NCBI RefSeq assembly: GCF_900102675.1
Contig: NZ_FMYX01000001.1
Coordinates: 62,001 to 126,000, forward strand
Length of the DNA stretch: 64,000 bases
Origin: Pseudomonas guariconensis
GTDB lineage: Bacteria; Pseudomonadota; Gammaproteobacteria; Pseudomonadales; Pseudomonadaceae
Direction: 5' to 3'
In this document: in pieces, positions 8,585 through 20,103 of the stretch
Position numbering within the stretch: position 1 is the first letter of the stretch
Layout of the letters: each line of letters begins with the position of its first letter
Made by a program: the position numbers and the translations under genes
The notes under the pieces: generated by a model
Told to the model about the DNA's origin: nothing
Database searches by the model: none
What the model saw: only the letters and a program-made list of their open reading frames with translations

Positions 8585-9052
8585 ATGAAATACGCCGCCG
8601 TATTGCTGCTGAGCCTGCTCCCACTGCTGGCCCAGGCGCTGGAGTCGGGCGACACGCTCGCACCCTGGACGCTGCTCGATCAATACGACCAGCCCTACAG
8701 CCTCGATACCGACACCCGCATCCTGCTGGTGGCACGCGACATGGATGGCGCAAAGCTCGTCAAGGCCGCCTTGGCCGAGCAACCCAAGGGGTATCTGCAA
8801 GCGCGTCATGCTGTGTTCCTTGCTGACATCCAGCGCATGCCCGCGATCATCGGCAAGCTGTTCGCCATCCCCGCCATGCGCGATTACAACTACCGCGTGG
8901 TGCTCGACCGCGAGGGACGGGTGGCCAGCCGCTATGGCGTCGGGGAGGGTCAGGTGCTGTGGCTGCAACTGGATCACCGGGTGCTCGCCGGGCAGCGGGT
9001 GTACACCGATGCCACGGCGCTCAAGGCCGCCCTGGAGCGTGCCACGCCCTGA
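8585..9052 (+). CDS. Small periplasmic protein, possible thioredoxin-like fold
   Basis: A 155-residue protein with a clear signal peptide (MKYAAVLLLSLLPLLAQALE), so it is probably periplasmic. The mature part starts with SGDTLAPWTLLDQYDQPYSL, the opening seen in redoxin-type proteins, and contains a VVLDREGRVASRYGV segment like those folds. It has no cysteine at all, so it cannot be a thiol oxidoreductase. Similar pseudomonad proteins have been labelled FAD/FMN-containing dehydrogenase, and I see no support for that here. The ATG at 8585 is preceded by GAGGA about 10 bases upstream. Function unknown. Confidence 0.75.
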   Translation: MKYAAVLLLSLLPLLAQALESGDTLAPWTLLDQYDQPYSLDTDTRILLVARDMDGAKLVKAALAEQPKGYLQARHAVFLADIQRMPAIIGKLFAIPAMRDYNYRVVLDREGRVASRYGVGEGQVLWLQLDHRVLAGQRVYTDATALKAALERATP

Positions 9053-9128
9053 GCCAGCCTGACGGATCCGACTGAACCCTTGCGCCTGAGCGTCGCCCAA
9101 TGCAGTACATGCTTACGGGAGAACGCTC

Positions 9129-9341
9129 ATGGAAATCGGAACGATCTGGATCATTGTCGCGGCCATTCTCATCCTGCTGGAGATCGTCGCCATCTGGCAC
9201 ATCATCGGCAGCGACCGGCGTGCCGAACGCAAGATGCTATGGGTCGTCTTCGTGGTGTATGTGCCCTTGCCAGGGCTGATCTTCTGGGCCTGGAAAGGGC
9301 CGCGAGCGGTCAAGGGCAGGGCGGTGCTGGAAGAACGATGA
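9129..9341 (+). CDS. Small inner-membrane protein with PLD-nuclease N-terminal domain
   Basis: A 70-residue protein with two membrane helices (about residues 5-25 and 38-55) joined by a charged GSDRRAERK loop. It ends in a basic tail. The arrangement of helix, RRAERK, then VVYVPLPGLIFWAWKGPR matches the PLDc_N domain at the start of cardiolipin synthases, here standing alone. GGGAG lies 8-12 bases before the ATG. The role is unknown. It could modulate a membrane enzyme. Confidence 0.75.
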   Translation: MEIGTIWIIVAAILILLEIVAIWHIIGSDRRAERKMLWVVFVVYVPLPGLIFWAWKGPRAVKGRAVLEER

Positions 9342-9459
9342 TGGCCAGGGCCGCATCGCCTTGCGCCGCAGGCTGTCGCCAGTTCCCAGGGGGAATCCGG
9401 GGCGCAACGCGCCCCGCGAACTTCGCTAGAATCCCACCTCTTTTTCGCCGAGCCACACC

Positions 9460-9957
9460 ATGCACGCCCCCCTCCAACTGCTCCAGACCTCCGCCGACCA
9501 GGCCGAGCTGATCCGCAACCTCTACCAGTTCTACGCCTACGAGTCCTCCGACTGGGAAGCCGAAGACGTCGAAGTGGACGGGCGCTTCTATATCCACGAA
9601 GAACACCTGGTCCGGTATTGGCAATCGCCCGGCTGGAGTGCCAGCGTGATCTTGGTCGATGGCTTCATCGCAGGCTTTGTGCTGATCGAGCGCAGTGAGC
9701 TGCCGGGGCTTGCGGCCACGGAACTCGCCGACCTGTTCATTCTCAAGCGCTATCGCCGCCAGGGCATCGGCAAGGCCATTGCCCAGCAACTGCTATGCAG
9801 CGGTACAGGAGACTGGCTGCTGCGCTGCTACGCCCAAGACCCGCCTGCGGTGGCGTTCTGTCGCGCTGTGCTGGCGGACTTGCCCCGTGCCTGGCGGGCT
9901 ATCGCCCTGGACGATGAGCCGCTGCTGCTCAACTTTCTGGTCTCGCCCGTCCACTGA
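9460..9957 (+). CDS. GNAT-family N-acetyltransferase
   Basis: A 165-residue protein with a GNAT fold. The acetyl-CoA loop reads RYRRQGIGKAIAQQLL (about residues 103-118), preceded by the strand ATELADLFILK. The N-terminal part carries FYAYESSDWEAEDVEVDGRFYIHEEHL, seen in small pseudomonad GNATs of unknown target. It stands alone between a small membrane-protein gene and a c-di-GMP gene, with 125 bp before the latter. The acceptor substrate cannot be predicted. Confidence 0.82.
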   Translation: MHAPLQLLQTSADQAELIRNLYQFYAYESSDWEAEDVEVDGRFYIHEEHLVRYWQSPGWSASVILVDGFIAGFVLIERSELPGLAATELADLFILKRYRRQGIGKAIAQQLLCSGTGDWLLRCYAQDPPAVAFCRAVLADLPRAWRAIALDDEPLLLNFLVSPVH

Positions 9958-10082
9958 GCTGACCATAAATTTTTGTGACGCACTTCACAAAACGCTTTCG
10001 GCTAACGGCATAATGCCAGCACTTGATGACTTCGATCCGGCCCTGACAGGCCGGCATGTTCCGTGCTGCCATAGGGTAAATC

Positions 10083-12179
10083 ATGACGCCAGTCAGCCCC
10101 GACCTCATGTACCGGCTGTTGATCCAAAGTGTGGCGGATTACGCCATCTACCTATTGACCCCCGATGGCAGGGTGGCCAACTGGAATCCCGGAGCGCAGC
10201 GGGCCAAGGGGTATTCGAGCGAGGAGATTGTCGGCAAGCATTACTCGCTGTTCTACCACGAGGATGAACGTGCTGCGGGGCTGCCGCAGCAGAACCTCGA
10301 GCAGGCCCGGCGCACCGGTCGCTTCGAGGCCAGCGGCCTGCGCCTGCGCAAGGACGGATCGGCGTTCCATGCCCATGTGGTGATCGACGCGGTGCACGAC
10401 GACCAAGGGCAACTGGTGGGGTTCGCCAAGACCACCCGCGACATCTCCGAGCACCGGCGCCAGGAGGCCGAGCTGCGCCAGGCCAAGCAGTTGGCCGAGC
10501 AGTACAGCCAGGAAATGGCCGACCTGTCGCGTTTTCTCGACTCGGTGATCGCCAACATCCCAGCCAGTGTCATCGTCCAGGACCTCGACAGCCAGCGCAT
10601 CCTGCTGGCCAACCAGCAAGCCGAGCAGCTGTTTGGCGCTCAGGGCACATGCATGGTCGGCCAGTTGCCCGAGCAGTGCCTGGCACCTGAAGCTGCCCAG
10701 TACCTGACCCAGCAGCTGGCCCGAGGCGCGCGCAGCGTCAAGGGTTATGCCGATGAGAGTCGCGTGGCCACAGCGCTCGGCCTGCGCACCTTGCGCAGCA
10801 GGACGTTGCTCAGCCAGAACCGCGAAGGGCAGGCTGACTACGTGCTGTTCGTGGCCGAGGATGCCACCGAGGAACTGGCGGCCCACGCCCAGATCCACTA
10901 CATGGCGCACCATGATGCGTTGACCGGCTTGCCCAATCGCACCCTGTTCAGCGAGCGGCTCAAGCAGGCGCTGGGCCGCGGCCAGGACAGCGGCAAGTTG
11001 ACCGCGACCCTGTGCCTTGACCTGGATAACTTCAAGAACATCAACGACTCCCTCGGTCACGCCTTCGGCGACAAGCTGCTGCGCGCGCTGGGCAAGCGCC
11101 TGCGCCGCGAGTTGCGCGAGCACGATACCCTGGCCCGGCTTGGCGGCGATGAGTTCGCCGTGGTCCTGGCCGGGCTGGATACCCGCGAGGCCGCCTGCCA
11201 TACCGCCCAACGCCTGATCGAGGCGATCAGCCCGCCGTTTCGCATCGAAGGGCATCAGTTTTCGGTGGGCGTGAGCATTGGCATCGCCCTTGCGCCGGAC
11301 GATCATGGCCAGGCCGAGCAACTGCTCAGCTATGCCGACATGGCCCTGTACGAGGCCAAGCGCAACGGCCGTAACCGCTACGAATGCTTCAGCGTCGAGA
11401 TGGATGTCGCTGCCCGCCAGCGCCGTCTGGTGGAGACCGACCTGCGCACCGCCTTGCACCTGGGGCAGTTGCAGTTGCACTACCAGCCAGTGGTGGACCA
11501 GCAAACCAACAGCGTCACCGGCTACGAAGCCCTGCTGCGCTGGGAGCACCCCACCCGTGGCATGGTCATGCCCATGGACTTCATCCCCATCGCCGAGGAA
11601 ACCGGGCTGATCCACGAGATCGGCACCCGCGCCCTGAATCTGGCCTGCCAGGAAGCCGCCACGTGGGAAGGCACCCAGACGGTATCGGTGAACCTGTCCG
11701 CCGTGCAGTTCAAGAACGCCAACCTGGTACAGACCGTGGCCCTGGCCCTGGCCGATTCGGGGTTGGCGGCGCAGCGGCTGGAACTTGAGATCACCGAGTC
11801 GGTTTTATTGGGCAACAGCGAGGAAAACGTACGCACTCTGCGGGCGCTCAAGGATCTGGGGGTGTCGATTTCCCTCGACGATTTCGGCACGGGATATTCA
11901 TCGCTCGGGTACTTGCGCTCGTTTCCGTTCGACCGGATCAAGATCGACAAGTCGTTCGTCCATGACATGTGCGACAGCCGCGAAGCGATGTCGATCATTC
12001 GCGCCATCACCGAACTGTCCAACAGCCTGATGATCAAGACCACGGCCGAAGGGGTGGAATCGCCTGAACAGATGCGCCGCCTGGCGGCGGAAGGGTGCTC
12101 GCATTTCCAGGGCTACCTGTATGGCAAGCCGGCGCCAGCGAGCCAGCGGCTCAGGAGTGTCGTGCCCGTGCAAGGCTGA
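10083..12179 (+). CDS. PAS-PAS-GGDEF-EAL c-di-GMP signalling protein
   Basis: A cytoplasmic sensor-effector of 698 residues with no membrane helix. PAS1 spans about residues 5-120 (YAIYLLTPDGRVANWNPGAQ) and a second PAS about 150-270. The GGDEF domain (about 280-440) has intact LARLGGDEF, with the RxxD inhibitory site REHD five residues before it, so cyclase activity and product feedback are both possible. The EAL domain (about 450-690) keeps EALLRW, ITES, DDFGTGYSS and KIDKSF, so phosphodiesterase activity is also plausible. The TAEGVE loop is present. Net direction of turnover cannot be read from sequence. It is monocistronic, followed by a REP-like element. Confidence 0.93.
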   Translation: MTPVSPDLMYRLLIQSVADYAIYLLTPDGRVANWNPGAQRAKGYSSEEIVGKHYSLFYHEDERAAGLPQQNLEQARRTGRFEASGLRLRKDGSAFHAHVVIDAVHDDQGQLVGFAKTTRDISEHRRQEAELRQAKQLAEQYSQEMADLSRFLDSVIANIPASVIVQDLDSQRILLANQQAEQLFGAQGTCMVGQLPEQCLAPEAAQYLTQQLARGARSVKGYADESRVATALGLRTLRSRTLLSQNREGQADYVLFVAEDATEELAAHAQIHYMAHHDALTGLPNRTLFSERLKQALGRGQDSGKLTATLCLDLDNFKNINDSLGHAFGDKLLRALGKRLRRELREHDTLARLGGDEFAVVLAGLDTREAACHTAQRLIEAISPPFRIEGHQFSVGVSIGIALAPDDHGQAEQLLSYADMALYEAKRNGRNRYECFSVEMDVAARQRRLVETDLRTALHLGQLQLHYQPVVDQQTNSVTGYEALLRWEHPTRGMVMPMDFIPIAEETGLIHEIGTRALNLACQEAATWEGTQTVSVNLSAVQFKNANLVQTVALALADSGLAAQRLELEITESVLLGNSEENVRTLRALKDLGVSISLDDFGTGYSSLGYLRSFPFDRIKIDKSFVHDMCDSREAMSIIRAITELSNSLMIKTTAEGVESPEQMRRLAAEGCSHFQGYLYGKPAPASQRLRSVVPVQG

Positions 12180-12248
12180 AGCTCGGCGGTGCTTGCTTGG
12201 CGGGTGAACTCGCCCCACAGGTTCGGTGTCGCTCTCAATTGCACCGCA

Positions 12249-12276
12249 TAGGAGCGGGTTTACCCACGAACCGGCC
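12249..12276 (+). repeat. REP-like element
   Basis: TAGGAGCGGGTTTACCCACG followed by AACCGGCC matches the P. putida REP form (TAGGAGCGGGTTTACCCGCGAA) with one change. It lies between the end of the GGDEF-EAL gene and the DMT transporter gene. Confidence 0.65.
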
Positions 12277-12423
12277 GGAGCAGGTGGAGGCGGAACCCAC
12301 ACTGGCAAATCCGGTCGATCAGCGAACACAAACCCGTGCACGCCGATTTCTCATCCCGGTGCATCTCTTCTAGAATCCGCCCATACCTGCGCCGGCCCTG
12401 CCACGCGCGCCGTCGAGAGCGCC

Positions 12424-13302
12424 ATGAGTTCCAGAACCCCGCTGTCCGGAGTCAACCAACCGCTGCGCGGCATCGCCCTGGTGGTCGTGGCAACGTTCCT
12501 GTTCGCCAGTCACGATGCGCTGTCGAAGTTCCTCGGTGGCTTGTACCCGATCGTCATGGTGGTGTGGGCGCGCTATCTGGTGCACACCCTGCTGATGGCG
12601 GGGATCTTCCTGCCCAAAGCCGGCATGGCAGTACTGCGAACCCGCCGGCCGCTGCTGCAGACCCTGCGAGCCCTGAGTCTGCTGAGCACCAGCCTGCTGT
12701 TCACTGCAGGCTTGCAGTATCTGCCGCTGGCCGAGGCGACGTCGGTCAACTTCCTGGCTCCGGTGCTGGTCACTGCGCTCTCGGCACCACTGCTAAAGGA
12801 GCGGGTCTCCCTCGGCCAATGGGTGGCGGTGGTGATGGGCTTTATCGGCGTGCTGGTGGTTGTGCATCCGGGCGGGGCGATGTTCACGCCGGCGATCCTC
12901 TTCCCCCTGGGCTCGGCACTGGGTTTTTGCTTCTATCAATTGCTGACCCGCAAGCTGTCCGCCTATGACTCCCCGACCACCAGCAACTTTTACGCCGGGC
13001 TGTGCAACACCCTGGTGCTCAGTGCCCTGGTGCCGTTCTTCTGGCAACTGCCCCACTGGAATCACGCCTTGCTGATGCTGGCCTTGGGCGGCTGCGGCAT
13101 GACCGCCCATCTGCTGCTGACCCAAGCCTTCCGCTTCGCCGCCCCAGCCTTGCTGGCGCCGTTCAGCTACTGTCAGATCGTTTTCGCAGGGCTGTTGGGG
13201 CTGGTGATTTTCAGCCAGGTACCTGAAACCAGCAGCCTGGTGGGCATCGCCATCATCTGCCTGAGTGGGTTGGGCGCAGCCTGGATGCAGCGCGGCAAGT
13301 GA
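12424..13302 (+). CDS. DMT-superfamily transporter (EamA, two domains)
   Basis: A ten-helix inner-membrane protein of 292 residues made of two tandem EamA units. The first contains FLFASHDALSKFLGGLYPIV and LAEATSVNFLAPVLVTALSA, and the second QAFRFAAPALLAPFSYCQIV. Members export or import amino acids, nucleosides or other metabolites. The longest frame extends upstream to 12226, but that part overlaps a REP element and is not protein-like. I use the ATG at 12424, where the family start lies. The substrate is unknown, and no regulator is adjacent. Confidence 0.88.
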   Translation: MSSRTPLSGVNQPLRGIALVVVATFLFASHDALSKFLGGLYPIVMVVWARYLVHTLLMAGIFLPKAGMAVLRTRRPLLQTLRALSLLSTSLLFTAGLQYLPLAEATSVNFLAPVLVTALSAPLLKERVSLGQWVAVVMGFIGVLVVVHPGGAMFTPAILFPLGSALGFCFYQLLTRKLSAYDSPTTSNFYAGLCNTLVLSALVPFFWQLPHWNHALLMLALGGCGMTAHLLLTQAFRFAAPALLAPFSYCQIVFAGLLGLVIFSQVPETSSLVGIAIICLSGLGAAWMQRGK

Positions 13303-13415
13303 ACCTCGGCCCCCGAAAGTCCCAGCCTATTACCCCCACATAGCCACTCTATTAGAAACCTGCCGCCGCTCGGCTAGTCTTCATTCTGCCCCGTGACAAC
13401 GGCGGGTGGGCGTGG

Positions 13416-13446
13416 GCAGGGATACCCCTCGGGGCGCCTGCTTTTT
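13416..13446 (+). terminator. Rho-independent terminator candidate after the DMT gene
   Basis: GCAGG at 13416-13420 pairs with CCTGC at 13437-13441, with CCCC/GGGG nested inside, and TTTTT follows directly. A 9-bp outer pair, CAACGGCGG (13397) with CCGCCGTTG (13447), encloses it. The element lies 114 bp after the transporter stop and 135 bp before katG. It might alternatively be a structured leader of katG. Confidence 0.5.
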
Positions 13447-13541
13447 CCGCCGTTGACGAGCCTGTGTCGGGCTTTCGCCGACGCGACCTGATGAGGGGGC
13501 GCATGAGCTTGCGTGCTCAACCGATCGAGCACCTGGCCTAG

Positions 13542-15833
<2,292 letters not shown>

Positions 15834-15874
15834 CCGTGGCTTGAGGGGCCTGTGCGCCCCCTATCGCGATACAT

Positions 15875-15926
15875 GGCCGCCCCACAGGTGCTGCGCACGC
15901 CATTGCGCTGTGCCTGTGGGGCGGCC
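15875..15926. terminator. Perfect 14-bp stem after katG
   Basis: GGCCGCCCCACAGG at 15875 pairs exactly with CCTGTGGGGCGGCC ending at 15926, and TTGTGTTT follows. It lies 42 bases past the katG stop and should separate katG from the creatinase gene. A small GGGGC/GCCCC hairpin at 15845-15860 precedes it. Confidence 0.72.
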
Positions 15927-16083
15927 TTGTGTTTAGGTGATCCGCAAAAAGGCCGCCAAGGGGCGGTGGCCGTTTCGCCAATTTCAGGTCGGATAGATAC
16001 AAAAGCGCCCTTGATCGTTCTGCTGCAATGCATCCCAGGCAACCGGCCTGAACAGCATGCCCATAACGACAAGGAAACCCACC

Positions 16084-17295
16084 ATGCAAATGCCCAAGAC
16101 CCTGAAGATCCACAATGGCGAGAAGGCCAAACCCACGTTCTGCGCCCAGGAATACGCTGCCCGCCAAGCCCGCCTGCGCGCCTACATGGCCGAGCATGAC
16201 ATCGAGGCGGCGATTTTCACCTCGTACCACAACGTCAACTACTACAGCGACTTCCTCTACTGCTCGTTCGGGCGCCCCTATGCGCTGGTGGTCACCCAGG
16301 ACAAGGTGGTCTCGATCAGCGCCAACATCGATGGCGGCCAACCCTGGCGGCGGACGGTCGGCACCGACAACATCGTCTACACCGACTGGCAGCGCGACAA
16401 CTTCTTCGTCGCCATCCAGCAGGCCCTGCCGCTGGCCTCGCGCATCGGCGTGGAGCATGACCATCTCAACCTACAGAATCATGCCAAGCTCGCTGCCTGC
16501 TATCCCAAGGCCGAGTTGGTCGACATCGGCGCGCCTTGCATGCGTATGCGCATGATCAAGTCCGCCGCAGAGCAGGCGTTGATCCGTCAGGGCGCGCGTA
16601 TCGCCGATATCGGTGGCGCGGCAGTGGTCGAGGCCTTGCGCGATCAGGTGCCTGAGTACGAAGTGGCGCTGCATGCCACCCAGGCAATGGTGCGCGAGAT
16701 CGCCCGCAGCTTCCCTGACGCCGAGCTGATGGACACCTGGACCTGGTTCCAGTCCGGGCTCAACACCGATGGTGCCCACAACCCGGTCACCAGCCGCACG
16801 GTGAGCAAGGGCGAGATCCTCAGCCTCAACTGCTTCCCGATGATCGCCGGTTACTACACCGCGCTTGAGCGCACCTTGTTCCTCGACCACTGTCCGGACG
16901 AGTACCTGCGCCTGTGGCAAGCCAACGTCGAGGTGCACGAAGCGGGCCTGAAGCTGGTGCGTCCCGGCATCCGCTGCTGCGACATCGCCCGCGAGCTGAA
17001 CGAGATTTTCCTTCGTCATGACCTGCTGCAGTACCGCACCTTCGGTTACGGCCATTCCTTCGGCACCCTGAGCCATTACTACGGGCGCGAAGCGGGGCTG
17101 GAGCTGCGCGAGGACATCGACACCGTCCTCGAGCCAGGCATGGTGGTGTCGATCGAGCCGATGATCATGCTGCCCGAAGGGCACCCCGGCGCGGGTGGCT
17201 ACCGTGAGCACGACATCCTGATCGTCAACGAGCACGGTGCCGAGAACATTACCCATTTCCCGTACGGGCCGGAGCACAACATCATCCGCAAGTGA
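16084..17295 (+). CDS. Creatinase (creatine amidinohydrolase)
   Basis: A 403-residue enzyme that hydrolyses creatine to sarcosine and urea. The sequence agrees nearly throughout with the classic Pseudomonas putida creatinase, including MQMPKTLKIHNG at the start. The catalytic residues fall at the published positions: H232 (GAHNPVT), E262 (ALERTLF) and E358 (SIEPMIM). The fold is the pita-bread type of the M24 peptidase family without its metal. AAGGAA precedes the ATG by 8 bases. The extra upstream frame from 16057 is unlikely to be translated. A hairpin and an MHS transporter gene follow, with an AraC-type regulator convergent beyond, which suggests a creatine-use locus. No creatininase or sarcosine oxidase gene is in the window. 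Confidence 0.96.
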   Translation: MQMPKTLKIHNGEKAKPTFCAQEYAARQARLRAYMAEHDIEAAIFTSYHNVNYYSDFLYCSFGRPYALVVTQDKVVSISANIDGGQPWRRTVGTDNIVYTDWQRDNFFVAIQQALPLASRIGVEHDHLNLQNHAKLAACYPKAELVDIGAPCMRMRMIKSAAEQALIRQGARIADIGGAAVVEALRDQVPEYEVALHATQAMVREIARSFPDAELMDTWTWFQSGLNTDGAHNPVTSRTVSKGEILSLNCFPMIAGYYTALERTLFLDHCPDEYLRLWQANVEVHEAGLKLVRPGIRCCDIARELNEIFLRHDLLQYRTFGYGHSFGTLSHYYGREAGLELREDIDTVLEPGMVVSIEPMIMLPEGHPGAGGYREHDILIVNEHGAENITHFPYGPEHNIIRK

Positions 17296-17306
17296 CCCTC
17301 GGGCAC

Positions 17307-17328
17307 GGTCGCGGGCCTGCCCGCGACC
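17307..17328 (+). terminator. Hairpin between creatinase and transporter genes
   Basis: GGTCGCGGGC, loop CT, GCCCGCGACC: a perfect 10-bp stem 12 bases after the creatinase stop, followed by only TT. It may partly terminate transcription or protect the upstream message, giving unequal expression of enzyme and transporter. Confidence 0.6.
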
Positions 17329-17447
17329 TTCCCGCCAGTGACCGCTCGACCCTGCCGCCAATTACAAGAACAGAGGGTATCCGTCATGTCCCAGCGTCAT
17401 TCCGTTGTGCCGAAATCTCGTTTGCTGCCCGCCCTGGGAGGTGCGCG

Positions 17448-18776
17448 ATGATCACCATGAGCGCCCGTCACCTTGACCTCCCGGCACAGGACGCCGAACG
17501 CCAGGCGCTGCGCAAGGCCGCGCGAGCCAGCTTCATGGGCAACTTCGTCGAATGGTTCGACTATGCCGCCTATGGCTACCTGGCCACCATCATTGCCGCC
17601 ACGTTCTTCCCCGATGCCGACAAGACCACTGGCCTGCTGGCCACCTTTGCAGTGTTTGCCCTGTCCTTCATCGTCCGGCCGTTGGGCGGGGTGGTCTGGG
17701 GACATTTCGGTGACCGCCATGGGCGGCGCAACGCGCTGTCGTGGTCGATCCTGATCATGTCGGTGTCGACGTTCTGCATCGGCATATTGCCCAGTCATGC
17801 GCAGATCGGCGTGTGGGCACCGTGCCTTTTGCTGCTGATTCGCCTGGTGCAGGGTTTTTCCGCCTCCGGCGAGTATGCCGGGGCCTCGGCGTTTCTGGCC
17901 GAATACGCGCCAGCAGGCCGTCGCGGGCTGTACACCAGCATCGTGCCGGCCAGCACTGCCGCCGGGTTGCTGTTCGGCGCCGCGTTCGTCGCCGCCTTGC
18001 ATGCGCTGCTCAGCACCGAGGCCTTGCACAGCTGGGGGTGGCGCCTGCCATTTTTGCTGGCTGCACCGTTCGGCCTGGTGGGGCGCTATATCCGCATGAG
18101 TCTGCAGGACACGCCGAAATTCCTGGAGATGGAGCAGCGCCTGGAAAGCAAGGGCTGCGCGGGCGCCACACCGCTGCGCGAATTGCTGACCCTGCACCGG
18201 CGCAGTGTGCTGATCGGCATTGGCGTGACCTGCCTGAATGCGGTGGCCTTCTACCTGCTGCTCAGCTACATGCCCACATACCTGTCCAACGAAATGGGCA
18301 TGAGCGAGCGCGACTCGTTCATTGCCTCGACGGTGTCGCTGGCAACTTACATCGGGTTGATCTTCCTGATGGGGCGCTTGTCGGACCGCTTTGGTCGCAA
18401 GCCCATGCTGGTGGTCGCCTCGCTGCTGTTTCTGGGGCTGACGGTGCCGCTGTTCAGTTTGCTCGATCATCAGCCGCTGTTGGTGATCCTGGCGATCCAG
18501 ATCCTGTTCGGTGCGATGCTGGCGATGAACGACGGCACCTTGCCCTGCTTGCTGGCGGAGATTTTTCCCACACGTGTGCGTTTCAGCGGGTTTGCCTTGA
18601 GCTTCAACATCGCCAACGCGCTGTTCGGTGGCACCGCGCCGTTCATTGCCACCTGGCTGATCCAGGTCACTGGCAACAAGCTGGCTCCGGCGGGCTACCT
18701 GCTGGTCGCTGCGGTGGTGGCACTGGTGGCTATGCTGGCCTGCCGGGAAACGGCGCATCGTGCGTTGCAGGATTGA
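17448..18776 (+). CDS. MFS transporter, MHS family; candidate creatine transporter
   Basis: A 12-helix carrier of 442 residues with MHS hallmarks: GNFVEWFDYAAYGYLA in helix 1, GHFGDRHGRRN in loop 2-3, LVQGFSASGEYAGAS in helices 4-5 and GRLSDRFGRKPML in loop 8-9. It resembles proline/betaine-type proton symporters. I chose the ATG at 17448, which has GGGAGGTG just upstream. The longer frame from 17292 overlaps the creatinase end and is not conserved-looking. The position directly after creatinase suggests import of creatine or a related guanidino compound. That is inference from context. Confidence 0.9.
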   Translation: MITMSARHLDLPAQDAERQALRKAARASFMGNFVEWFDYAAYGYLATIIAATFFPDADKTTGLLATFAVFALSFIVRPLGGVVWGHFGDRHGRRNALSWSILIMSVSTFCIGILPSHAQIGVWAPCLLLLIRLVQGFSASGEYAGASAFLAEYAPAGRRGLYTSIVPASTAAGLLFGAAFVAALHALLSTEALHSWGWRLPFLLAAPFGLVGRYIRMSLQDTPKFLEMEQRLESKGCAGATPLRELLTLHRRSVLIGIGVTCLNAVAFYLLLSYMPTYLSNEMGMSERDSFIASTVSLATYIGLIFLMGRLSDRFGRKPMLVVASLLFLGLTVPLFSLLDHQPLLVILAIQILFGAMLAMNDGTLPCLLAEIFPTRVRFSGFALSFNIANALFGGTAPFIATWLIQVTGNKLAPAGYLLVAAVVALVAMLACRETAHRALQD

Positions 18777-18847
18777 CTGCGCAGAGCGCCCAGCGCTCCC
18801 AACCGGTAGGACGGGTGTTTGCGAGCAATCCAGAACCTGTGGGAGCG

Positions 18848-18916
18848 GGGTTCACCTGCGAACATCGGCGGAGCCGGTGCCAGGTGCCGCCGGGAAACCT
18901 TGTTCGAGGTGAACCC
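18848..18916. repeat. REP-derived imperfect stem-loop
   Basis: GGGTTCACCTGCGAAC at 18848 faces GTTCGAGGTGAACCC ending at 18916. Upstream it carries CCTGTGGGAGCGGG, the REP core. It lies between the convergent MHS transporter and AraC-type genes and could terminate both. Confidence 0.6.
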
Positions 18917-18935
18917 TACCTTCGTTAGCAACCCG

Positions 18936-19934
18936 TCAGTGCAACGACGCCTGTCGCCGCTCTCCGAGCGGTGACAGGCCAAAGAACCGGCTGTAGCTCT
19001 TGGAAAAATGCGCAGGCGAGGTAAAGCCACAGGCCAGGGCGATTTCCCGCACCTTGGCGTCGCTGCGCAGCAGCATCTCCCGCGCCCGTGACAGACGTAG
19101 CTCCAGGTAGTACTGGCTGGGGGTGCGCTGCAGGTACTTGTGAAACAGCCGCTCCAGTTGGCGCACCGTCACCTCGTTGAGGGTTGCCAGCTCTTCCAGC
19201 CCCAGGGGTTCTTCCAGGTTGGCTTCCATGATCGCCACCACCTGGCTTAGCTTGGGTTGCGCATTGCCGAGGCGGGTGCGCAGCGGAACCCGCTGGCGGT
19301 CACGCTCACCACGCACCCGGTCGCACAGCAACAGCTCGGCCGCCTTGGCGGCGATGGCTTGGCCATCGGGCAGGCGGGCGACCAATTGCAACATCATGTC
19401 CATGGCGGCCACGCCGCCGGAACAGGTGTAGCGGTCGCGATCGAGCTCGTACAGTTGGTTGGAGATGACGATGCCGGGGAAACGCTCCTTGAGCGCTTCG
19501 ATGTCTTCCCAGTGGATGGTGCAGCGGTAGCCTTTGAGCAGCTGCGCCCGTGCCAGCAGGTAGCTGCCCGTGCAAATTCCACCCAGGGGTACCCGCTGGC
19601 GGGCGAGTTGTCGCAACCAGTCGATCAGCGGGCGGCTGTCACGGTCGTTGGCAATGGGGTTGGCACCTACCACGAACAGGGCATCCAGTGCGGGTGCGTC
19701 GGCGATGCCATGGTCAGGCAGCACGCGCATGCCGTTGCTGGCGGTCACAGGTTCCGGCGTGGCGGCGACGACTACGGTGCGAAACAACGGGCGGCAGGCG
19801 GCCAGGTTGGCCATGCGCAGGGTCTCGACCGCCGAGGCCAGGCCGATGGTGGTGAAGTTGGGTTGTACCAGAAAGCCGAACGTCCTGGGTGGGGGGAGGG
19901 GGGAGGCAGGCTGCGCAGAGCAGGGCTGGACCAT
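18936..19934 (-). CDS. GlxA/AraC-family regulator near the creatine genes
   Basis: A regulator of 332 residues with a DJ-1/PfpI-like N-terminal domain (FGFLVQPNFTTIGLASAVETLRMAN, then GICTGSYLLARAQLLKGYRCTIHWED) and a C-terminal AraC pair of helix-turn-helices (LNEVTVRQLERLFHKYL; VREIALACGFTSPAHFSKSYS). The N-terminal domain keeps a cysteine in GGICTGS, as GbdR/CdhR-type regulators of choline, betaine and carnitine use do. Its place next to the creatinase and transporter genes makes creatine or a breakdown product a plausible effector. It is convergent with the transporter gene and divergent from pssA. The effector is inference. Confidence 0.88.
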   Translation of the reverse strand: MVQPCSAQPASPLPPPRTFGFLVQPNFTTIGLASAVETLRMANLAACRPLFRTVVVAATPEPVTASNGMRVLPDHGIADAPALDALFVVGANPIANDRDSRPLIDWLRQLARQRVPLGGICTGSYLLARAQLLKGYRCTIHWEDIEALKERFPGIVISNQLYELDRDRYTCSGGVAAMDMMLQLVARLPDGQAIAAKAAELLLCDRVRGERDRQRVPLRTRLGNAQPKLSQVVAIMEANLEEPLGLEELATLNEVTVRQLERLFHKYLQRTPSQYYLELRLSRAREMLLRSDAKVREIALACGFTSPAHFSKSYSRFFGLSPLGERRQASLH

Positions 19935-20103
19935 GTGCGATTTACCTGTGCAAGCTGAGGCGTCGTTGTTTCCGGGCTATAAGAAAAAACCAGCCTTGAG
20001 GAATTCTTGTTGTTCTATGCCGTGGCCGGCCCGATAGTACACCCGGATGACAAGGGGCCGGAATGCCCACGACCCGGAGCCCCTTTTGCACAGGAGAGAC
20101 CGC

